A DNA stretch of 64,000 nt, taken from the NCBI GenBank assembly GCA_002917075.1, contig NTMA01000095.1, forward strand, positions 1-64,000, given 5' to 3'. Positions within the stretch are counted from its first letter, which is position 1. Each line of letters opens with the position of its first letter. Of this stretch, positions 57,287 through 64,000 are shown piece by piece. Source of the DNA: Hawksworthiomyces lignivorus (Eukaryota; Ascomycota; Sordariomycetes; Ophiostomatales; Ophiostomataceae). Below the pieces are notes generated by a model. The model saw only the letters and a program-made list of their open reading frames with translations. It was not told the origin of the DNA and made no database searches. Position numbers and translations under genes: made by a program.

Positions 57287-57590
57287 TAGGGCCGGCCGTC
57301 AATGTCCGTAATGTCCGCTGGCTGGGAAAGTACAGGAAGTGTGCTTACGTAATAAAAGAAAGACGGAGTTTAAGGAAGACATCTCAGTGTAAGTAAAACT
57401 CCGCCCAAGGCTGCAACGTTCAAACGGGAGAGCTTTCTGCTCCAGCTGCGAGCTCATCAGGCTGCCACGATATCAACCAATCAGCTAGAATGCGGTACGA
57501 AAGAAGCAAGCACAAAAAACTTTTGTTATTTCTCACCACCACCTTTTTGCATGCTATCTATGTTTTTGGTGCCTGCGATATGATAGCCAG

Positions 57591-57620
57591 GCGCTGCCGG
57601 TCGCTGCCGGTCGCTGCCTG
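57591..57620. repeat. Three tandem 10-bp units
   Basis: GCGCTGCCGG, TCGCTGCCGG and TCGCTGCCTG in direct array just after the AKR 3' end. Confidence 0.8.
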
Positions 57621-57644
57621 CCGCCATTGGATCCCCCCTTTCCT

Positions 57645-58410
57645 CTAGAAGTGACCCTGGATGTTCAGCGGCTGGTACGGCTCCTCCAGGTACTTCTCCT
57701 CCTCGGCCGTCAGGACCTTGCCGCGGAGGTCAGTGGCCTCGTCGAGCCGGGCGATGCTGCTCAGGCCGACGATGGGGCTGGCGACGCGCTTGTTGATCCA
57801 GGCGAGGGCGACCTGGGACATGGTCCAGCCCTTCTTGGCGGCCAGCTCCTGGACGCGCTGGATGATCTGCTTGTCGGCGTCGCTGAGGGCCGGGCGGGTG
57901 GCGCGGGCGGCGTTGCTGGCCTCGAGGTTGGACCGCGCCGTCTTGCCGAACTCCTCGAGCGGGCGGGCCAGGTTGCCGCGGGCGATGGGGGCCCAGGGGA
58001 TCAGGCCGACGCCGGTCTCGTGGCAGAACTTGTTCATCTCGCGCTCCTCCTCGCGGTACAGCAGGCTGTAGTGGTTCTGCATCGACACGAACTTTGTCCA
58101 GCCGTTCTTCTCGGCTACGTGCTGCAGCGTCGCAAATTGGTACGCCCACATGGAGCTGGCGCCGATGTAGCGCACCTTGCCGCTCTTGACCAGGTCGTGC
58201 AGCGCCTCCATGACCTCCTCCGGCGGCGTGTCCGCGTCGTACCGGTGGATCTGCAGCAGGTCGATGTAGTCGGTGTCGAGGCGCTTCAGCGAGGCCTCGA
58301 CCTGGTTGAAGATGGCAGCGCGGGACTGGCCTGCGGGGGGAGGCGGGCGGCGCGCCGCGGTGTCAGCATGGGAAGGAGGCTAAGAGGGGCGAGGAGAGCA
58401 TCCATCTTTC

Positions 58411-58466
<56 letters not shown>

Positions 58467-58990
58467 AGACTTACCAAACTGGTTCACGTAGTCGCGGCTC
58501 GTGGCGATGGCGTCCCGGTGCAGCATCGTGCGCAGGCCGATGTCCTCGGCGACGGTGCCGTGCAGCTTGGTGAAGATGAGCACCTTGTTGCGCGGGATGT
58601 TGTACTGCTTCAGCGCCTTGCCGATGATGCGCTCCGACTCGCCGTTCGAGTACACGTTGGCCGTGTCCCAGGTGTTGAGCCCGCGGTCGTAGGCGGCCTT
58701 GAGCAGGGGCAGGGACTCGGCCTCGTTCAGCACCCACGGCGCCCACTGGTCGCTGCCGTACGACATGGCGCCGAGGATGGGCACCGACACGCGGAGGCCG
58801 CTCTTGCCGAGACGCTGATTGGCGAAGGGATCTGGTCAGCGGGAGAGAAGCTCTCATGGGAAGACTGTGTGCACGGCGCTCTACTGCTACCTTTGGCACT
58901 GCCTCCTTGCTACGCGGGGCCTGACGTTACCTTGTACTCGACCTTGGTGCTGGCGACCGAGGCGGCAAGCTTCTCATCCGGAGTAGCCAT
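57645..58990 (-). CDS. Aldo/keto reductase
   Basis: A cytosolic NADPH-dependent oxidoreductase of 361 residues in three exons: 58990-58931, 58814-58475 and 58330-57645. Introns are 116 bp and 143 bp, GT-AG and in phase. The catalytic tetrad of the superfamily is present: D70 and Y75 in [14 protein letters not shown]103 in FTKLHG, and H162 in [12 protein letters not shown]. The cofactor-binding C-terminus includes [15 protein letters not shown]. It belongs to the group of fungal AKRs that includes versiconal hemiacetal acetate reductases and yeast aryl-alcohol dehydrogenase-like proteins. The substrate is unknown. Intron 2 contains an interrupted 52-bp (CT)n tract. The start ATG is in a short first exon ([20 protein letters not shown]), common in this group. 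Confidence 0.92.
58413..58464. repeat. (CT)n microsatellite in AKR intron 2
   Basis: About 25 CT units with one T interruption occupy over a third of the 143-bp intron. On the coding strand it reads as GA repeats between donor and acceptor. Confidence 0.9.
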
Positions 58991-61742
58991 TGCTGCAGTG
59001 GGTATTTATACGACTCTGTTGTTTTATGTAGCAGGTAAGTAAAAGGCGACACAGCTGGGAATCAATTGAAGAGCTCCAGAGCCTGCAATTATGATTCCTC
59101 TATTAGAGTATGGAGAATTACACAGTTTCTATCTTTTTGCTTCCTCGCCTTGGCAAAACGGGGAGCTTCGAGCTCTATTTAAAGCACTCAAGAAGCTTCC
59201 CCTCTCCCCCCCCTCTCTCCTCACTCCTCTGCCGCATCGGGGAAAAAAGAGATAAGGACCGGCCGAGGAGTAATGCATTTGTCATCTGTTCTATACGAAA
59301 CGATAGCAGAGCAGGGGAAACACGAAGCTTGCACCAGAGGTTTATGAGAACCCTATTGGGGTAACCTGCTTGTCACGTCAATCAGGCTAAAGAGATGCAA
59401 CAAGCAGAGCAGCAGAAGAGACCAATGCAAGTGCCGCTTTTGCCGCTACCGGCGCCGTCACGCTACCGGATTTTGCGGCGGGACCCCTCTCTCGTCGACG
59501 AATTATCGGTACAGATTGACATGGAGTTATCGGAGACATGGTGCCTTACTGCCATGATTCTGCTCGGGCAAACTGGGGCCGTGCTCGTCTGTAGCTGGGC
59601 CGACTGGCATTTGACTGGATTTGGGTTGGCGGGGTTTTGCTGTGAATCTTCGATTTTGGTACGAGTGTACGATTGTTACGACGCAATTGCTTGGGGCTCC
59701 TTGAGGGATGGCCCGTGTTAGTTCACCGCTAAACTCGGCATGGTGTGTTTCCGTGGAACACTTCCGTGTAAATGGGACTACCAAACAAGGCCTTTTTTTT
59801 TTTTTTTTTTTTTTTTTTCGTGGGGTCGATTGATGGAGAATACCACAAAGGAATTGCTTCGCCAGTTCCGAATAAATAAGGCCAACGGGCTGCAGAAACG
59901 ATCCTACCTGAAATCAATCAAAATAAGAATTTTGCTCTTTCAATATGCGCATGCTAGCCTTTCACTTATTAAAGACTGCTCAAGCCCATTAGTTTAGTTT
60001 CGCCGCGTCTCGCTCATCGCCTCGCTTAAGCAGTACGCCACATGTCCACCTCGGAACTACTGCAGCACTACTGTGACGCTGCCGAATTTGCTGATAAGCG
60101 CGCTGTTGTTATCGGTACATACTGAACTACCAAACTGAACATAATGGGAAACTGAAAAGGGCAAATCCACGCACTAGGATAAAACCAATTAACAGCGTAG
60201 CACAGGTTGTGACCGGTGTCTATTTGGGATATGCTTGCAAAACTCCACAGCTGCAAGAAGAAAATGATAGGAACTCCAGCTGGTTCTGGGTGGTTAATTC
60301 TTCGCATAGGTTTCTGGGGCCAAGATGGTCTGCCGGCTAGCTCTAGTAACACACGATGATTCTTTTTGCGTTCGCTCCTTACGACGCACGTGCTAGCAGA
60401 TATGGTAATCTGCCTACGGCAGCGAAGAGGAGAGGAGACCAAGCCAAGAAGGAACAGACTACTTGCCAGCAGCGAACTGCTTATGGCCACAAGGAGTGCG
60501 CAGAATTCCACGATGCATATAGCTAAGGCGAAAGAGGGATACCATAGCCAATGATGAGAGAGACAAAGTTGTGTTAGATGTGCTTAGAACTCGGGTGGTT
60601 CTGAGGCTTTGAGAACGGGCGCATTTGCAGCACGTGCAGGGACGTGGTATATATATATGGTATATATATAGAAGATAGTTAGAATGGACTAATGGCTAGA
60701 AGCCTTGAGTGATTGTTACTAAAGATGTTGGTAAAACTGAGATGTGGTCCCACGAACGTGGTATCTGGGGTTGGACGAGCACCTTCATCAGCCCGGATAG
60801 GTCTGACTTTTGGGTGCGAGGAACAATTAGGCAATAGGTTGGCTAAGGCTGATCTGTATACTGTAGAAAGTTAGGACATAGAACATCGAAGTCCCACAAG
60901 CTGGAAAACTTAAAGGACGTAGCGTCTTACTGCCATTAAAACCTGAGATATCCATTCCTAACCAAGTCACACCAAGACGAGGCAGAAGCATATCGAGCCG
61001 AAGCAATTTTTAAAAGAGCCTGTTAGTATATTTGAAACTAGTTGGATGGCAAATCGGCCAGTCTATATATCGGCCAGAATTATAACCATGAGTCTTGGTT
61101 GATAGTTAACACGACCAGAGCGTCTGTCAAGCTCCTGAATACTAGGAAAGAAAAAAAAATCACGATTAAATGTCCTAGGTGAGAATTCCAAGTCCGTGCA
61201 ATCTTTATAGAGGTAAACATGGCTTATGGGAAGGAGAGAAAGAGAAGGAGAGGAAACTTACGATCCTCCGACTATACTCCTGACACTTGAGCCTGACGAG
61301 AATTACATCAGACTATCTCGAGAACTCACGGGACGCGCGTCAAACAAGTCACGCTGCACTCGATGAAGTCGCGCCAACGAAGCCGCAGCAACAATTCCGC
61401 AGTATCTTGTTACTCCGGAGCTGATATGATAAAAAAATGCAAAAGATACCTCCGCGATAGTTGTGATAATGTGGGTCGTAGATTGTAGCATTAGTCATAT
61501 AGGGGACGTTAGAAATCATCTTCATTCTTATAAATCACCTGCAAGCGGAGTGGTTTTTTTTTTGACGCCGGAGTTCATTGTGTGTGTCTTCACCGGCTAA
61601 AGTTTTCAATCAAGGTCAGCATAACAGGTCTCGAAGGAAGTACAATTTAATTCAAGGTTAGCTCTGCAACGCATTTCGCTATCGTGTCTTGATTCTATCG
61701 TACAAAGCTGTAACTTCCTATAACAGACAACGCGCAGATCCG
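58991..61742. other. 2.75-kb intergenic region
   Basis: The gap lies between divergent AKR and NTF2-like genes. It contains a 26-base T-run (59793-59818) and TA-repeats near 60647-60670. Open frames (for example 60068-60511 minus) have no recognisable family. Each end must hold a promoter. Confidence 0.5.
59793..59818. repeat. Uninterrupted T26 run
   Basis: The longest homopolymer in the window. Read on the minus strand it is A26, as at the 3' end of a retrotransposed copy. No clear target duplication or coding relic was found next to it. Confidence 0.85.
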
Positions 61743-62207
61743 ATGGCTTCGCCAAACGACTCCTCCCCCACTGCGGTGCTGCTCCGCTTCTACGAAGCAG
61801 AGCGTCGCTATATGAGCGCCGGAGGGAAGTCTGGCGGCGCCTCTTTCGACGAGTTCGCCGCCACGATGGCTGATGACGTCATTCTTCACCAGACTCCCGA
61901 CCTCCCATGGGGCGGCGAGTATCACGGCATCGAGCGTTATGCTGAATGGGGTGCGATGATGAGTGATTGCTTTGAAGAGCTCAATGTCGAAGATGCTCAG
62001 TTTTTCGAAAAGGGAAACCAGGTGGTCGTGTTGAACACGCTTGTCACCAAGGCACGAAAGACTGGGGAGGTCATGAAGCGCCCTATGGCGCACGTCGTCA
62101 CCGTCGTGGATGGGAAAATCAAGGAGTTCAGACCATTTTACTGGCATGTGCCCGACTACGTTGCGGCCCAGAAGGGGGAACTCGCCGACCCACGAGCTGC
62201 TCACTAG
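61743..62207 (+). CDS. NTF2/SnoaL-like protein
   Basis: A single-exon gene of 154 residues. The start is the first ATG (61743, MASPNDSSPTAVLLRFYEAE); the frame upstream opens only with a non-ATG codon. The fold pattern is that of SnoaL-like polyketide cyclases and related NTF2-like proteins: an N-terminal helix with FYEAERRYMSAGG, FDEFAATMADDVILHQTPDL, a central WGAMMSDCFEELNVEDAQFF, then strands QVVVLNTLVTKARKTGEVMK and HVVTVVDGKIKEFRPFYWHV. Such proteins can be small cyclases, isomerases or dehydratases, but many are uncharacterised. The catalytic residues cannot be judged without a structure. It lies near an AKR and an FMN reductase. Confidence 0.82.
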   Translation: MASPNDSSPTAVLLRFYEAERRYMSAGGKSGGASFDEFAATMADDVILHQTPDLPWGGEYHGIERYAEWGAMMSDCFEELNVEDAQFFEKGNQVVVLNTLVTKARKTGEVMKRPMAHVVTVVDGKIKEFRPFYWHVPDYVAAQKGELADPRAAH

Positions 62208-62478
62208 TTAGCAGACCAGGAGGAGGATTGCATGGCGAAAGAAGAGGATTAAAAAAAACCAAAATATATTAAAGGAAAACCTCTATCATGTAGAAAACAC
62301 AATGTGTCCGTATATTTTTGTCGATGCTGCTCCTCCAAACGAGCAAAACAAGGACTGGTATATCCTAAGCGCACGCCTTGAACCTTCTCCAATTCATATG
62401 CATATCCAGACAGAACAATAGATCACATGACAATAAAAGATGCAAAACGTTGGAAGCGTAAATAAAACTTTGGCGCTG

Positions 62479-64000
62479 TCACCGCAGGCCGTCCAATGCC
62501 CCCTTTTCGACGATGAACTTGACCGGCTTCCGTGCGCGCCGACGCTGGCCCCGCATCGCCGGCAGGGGCGGCAGCATCTTGGACTTGGACGTCGGGTCGA
62601 GGCCCAGGCTCTTGCGGTTGGCCGCCTTCCAGGCGCTGACCGAGGAGATGGCGCCGCCTTTGGGCGGGCGCCGCTCGTCGTATCCCCAGCGGCTGATGCC
62701 GCCCGCGTCGACCCAGCTCGTCAGGTTCTTGCACTGGCTGGCATCGAGCCACTCCAGGCGCCCGCAGCCGTCGAGGACGTGCTCGACGCCGACGCCAGTG
62801 ACGCGCACGCAGCCGCGCACGCTCAGCCCGCGCAGGTCGTTGAGATGCAGCGCCACGCACCGAAGACTGGCGTCGCTCACGGCGCTGCCGCAAAAAGCGA
62901 GGCGCAGCTCCTGCAGCATGGGCAGGCCCAGCGCCACGACTTCGGTGGCCGTGTCGGACAGCGCGCAGCAGAACGACAGGTCCAGGTGCGTGAGGTTCTT
63001 TGCCGCATTCACCAAGGAGACGATGGCGCTGTCCGACAGGTACGTGCAGTCGGCGAGGCAGAGGTGCGTCAGGGAGTTGAAGCGGTACGGCGCCCACGCC
63101 TGGAATCCGGCGTCGGTGACAGACGTGCAGCGTGTCAGGGACAGCGACCGCAGGCGGTTGGACGCATGTGCCGCCAGATGCACCATCGAGCGGTCTGTAA
63201 TGTGCTTGCAGTAAGACAAGTCTAATATCTTCAGGTTGGGACAGCCAATCACCGTCCCAGGTGCCGGGCCGGCTTGCGCGGCCTGAGACTGTGCTTGTTT
63301 TGCCTTGCGCGCAATCGCCGCAGAGCTGGCAATGGCAACAACTTTTCCGGTTGGCGTTGTCGACGGCGGCGGCGGCGGTGGCTGGGGCACAACCCACCCG
63401 ACAACGCGGGCCAGGAGATTGTCGCCGACTTTTCGGCAGTTGCTCCAGTCGATCTCTTCTAGACCGGGAGCATTCTCGCTCATGTCGAGAATTTGGTTGG
63501 CAGACACATCCCAGACCGACTTCATACGCCAGGCCTTGATGTTCTTTCCGCAGTTCTGCCAGAGAGCCTGGAAGCCTTCGTCGGTAATGTGAAAACAGTT
63601 GCTTATGTCAATCTCGACGGCTCGCGTGCCGATGAACGGCGCAATAATGGTGGACAGCGACCAATCGTTGACCATGCGGTTGTATGGGCCGAGGTCGACA
63701 TGCGTACACAGCTGCGGAGACGTGGTCAGGATCCGCTTCCAGTCCCGGCATACGGCCTGCAGACGAATCAACTCGATAATGTCGAGCTTCTGGAAGACGG
63801 AAACCAACACGGAGTCGGGGGGGTACAGCTGGTAGCTCAGATGGGAGTATACTTTCTCTTCGCTGTCGGGGAGACTTGGGCTCCGGTCGGCTGTCCTTGC
63901 CTTTTTGAAGGGGCCTTGCATGAGGGTCACTTCTTCCCGGCTCCAGTCGCCAAAAGCACTGGTGGTGCTGCTAGCAATCTCGCCATTTATACCACTCCCG
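62479..64000 (-). CDS. F-box/leucine-rich-repeat protein, N-terminus beyond the window
   Basis: The C-terminal part, at least 507 residues, of an F-box/LRR protein. Before MQGPFKKARTADRSPSLPDS the same frame stays open to the window edge (INGEIASSTTSAFGDWSREE), so the start lies outside. The F-box is YPPDSVLVSVFQKLDIIELI and following RLQAVCRDWKRIL. Cys-containing leucine-rich repeats follow, for example ISNCFHITDEGFQALWQNCG, LKILDLSYCKHITDRSMVHL and LTHLDLSFCCALSDTATEVV (AMN1/Grr1-type). A poly-Pro stretch with an Ala/Gln-rich loop interrupts them mid-protein. The basic C-terminus contains RGQRRRARKPVKF. Such proteins recruit substrates to SCF ubiquitin ligases through the LRRs; the target is unknown. 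Confidence 0.88.
   Translation of the reverse strand, partial: GSGINGEIASSTTSAFGDWSREEVTLMQGPFKKARTADRSPSLPDSEEKVYSHLSYQLYPPDSVLVSVFQKLDIIELIRLQAVCRDWKRILTTSPQLCTHVDLGPYNRMVNDWSLSTIIAPFIGTRAVEIDISNCFHITDEGFQALWQNCGKNIKAWRMKSVWDVSANQILDMSENAPGLEEIDWSNCRKVGDNLLARVVGWVVPQPPPPPPSTTPTGKVVAIASSAAIARKAKQAQSQAAQAGPAPGTVIGCPNLKILDLSYCKHITDRSMVHLAAHASNRLRSLSLTRCTSVTDAGFQAWAPYRFNSLTHLCLADCTYLSDSAIVSLVNAAKNLTHLDLSFCCALSDTATEVVALGLPMLQELRLAFCGSAVSDASLRCVALHLNDLRGLSVRGCVRVTGVGVEHVLDGCGRLEWLDASQCKNLTSWVDAGGISRWGYDERRPPKGGAISSVSAWKAANRKSLGLDPTSKSKMLPPLPAMRGQRRRARKPVKFIVEKGALDGLR

Larger units (their letters stand above)
56906..57644. other. Intergenic with a hairpin and a 10-bp tandem repeat
   Basis: This gap holds the FMN reductase promoter and the AKR 3' end. 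A 9-bp perfect stem (ACGTCCGCT 57253-57261 / AGCGGACGT 57278-57286) extends with CTAA/TTAG around a bulge and encloses a 16-nt loop. Three 10-bp units (CGCTGCCGGT type) lie at 57591-57620. Confidence 0.6.

Noticed and set aside
57627..59042. 471-codon plus-strand frame opposite the aldo/keto reductase
   Set aside because: It is a shadow of a gene whose catalytic tetrad and splice sites are clear on the minus strand; part of it is a (CT)n translation.
1..64000. tRNA genes
   Set aside because: A by-eye scan for B-box sequence (GGTTCGAATCC-like) with a matching A-box and acceptor stem found none; a covariance-model search would be decisive.

Overview
The window looks like nuclear DNA of a filamentous ascomycete (Pezizomycotina, probably a Sordariomycete; the class is an inference). 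Most multi-exon genes have short GT-AG introns of 56-143 bp, often with a CTAAC/CTGAC branch site. Coding regions are GC-rich with long Ser/Ala/Gly/Pro tracts, and the gaps are AT-rich. The gene set is typically fungal: GH7 cellulase, Zn2Cys6 regulator, OPT transporter, HET-domain relic, CSC1 channel and a BIM1-like copper protein. About 17 intact or edge-cut genes and two probable pseudogenes are supported, roughly one per 3.4 kb. I saw no tRNA, rRNA, CRISPR array or full-length transposon.

Layout. 1-3.6 kb: the edge-cut start of a Vps38/UVRAG-like PI3-kinase subunit and a GT61 glycosyltransferase, both minus. 3.6-8.0 kb: a long AT-rich stretch without a convincing gene. 8.0-13.7 kb: a methionine-type amino-acid permease, a secreted GH7 endoglucanase and a small secreted protein with an in-frame minisatellite, all plus. 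14.1-15.3 kb: a broken DUF7730-like gene. 16.0-19.5 kb: ribosomal protein eS21 (minus) and the SLX4 nuclease scaffold (plus), diverging from a promoter with three dyads. 21.7-23.9 kb: a HET-domain pseudogene with one nonsense codon and one frameshift. 26.1-29.1 kb: an oligopeptide transporter. 30.5-33.9 kb: a Zn2Cys6 transcription factor. 36.1-38.2 kb: a GABA/amino-acid permease. 40.08-40.22 kb: a 139-bp TA-flanked MITE. 41.5-45.6 kb: a CSC1/OSCA-type channel. 46.4-47.8 kb: a conserved protein of unknown function (minus). 50.7-52.7 kb: a divergent protein kinase. 53.5-54.3 kb: a BIM1/X325 GPI-anchored copper protein (minus). 56.2-62.2 kb: an NADPH-FMN reductase and an aldo/keto reductase (minus) and an NTF2/SnoaL-like protein (plus). 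62.5 kb to the edge: an F-box/LRR protein (minus, cut by the window).

The genes do not form an obvious single pathway. There is a loose nutrient-uptake theme (three transporters, a cellulase, a cell-surface copper protein) alongside housekeeping genes (eS21, SLX4, Vps38, F-box). The three small redox/cyclase-like genes at 56-62 kb could be a remnant or minimal metabolic cluster, but no backbone enzyme lies in the window. I did not find a clear new multi-gene system. The best leads are the MITE, the two decayed genes, the dyad cluster in the eS21/SLX4 promoter, the kinase with an HND loop and unassigned N-terminal half, and the conserved unknown at 46.4-47.8 kb. Exon boundaries were placed by eye from splice consensus, frame continuity and family conservation.
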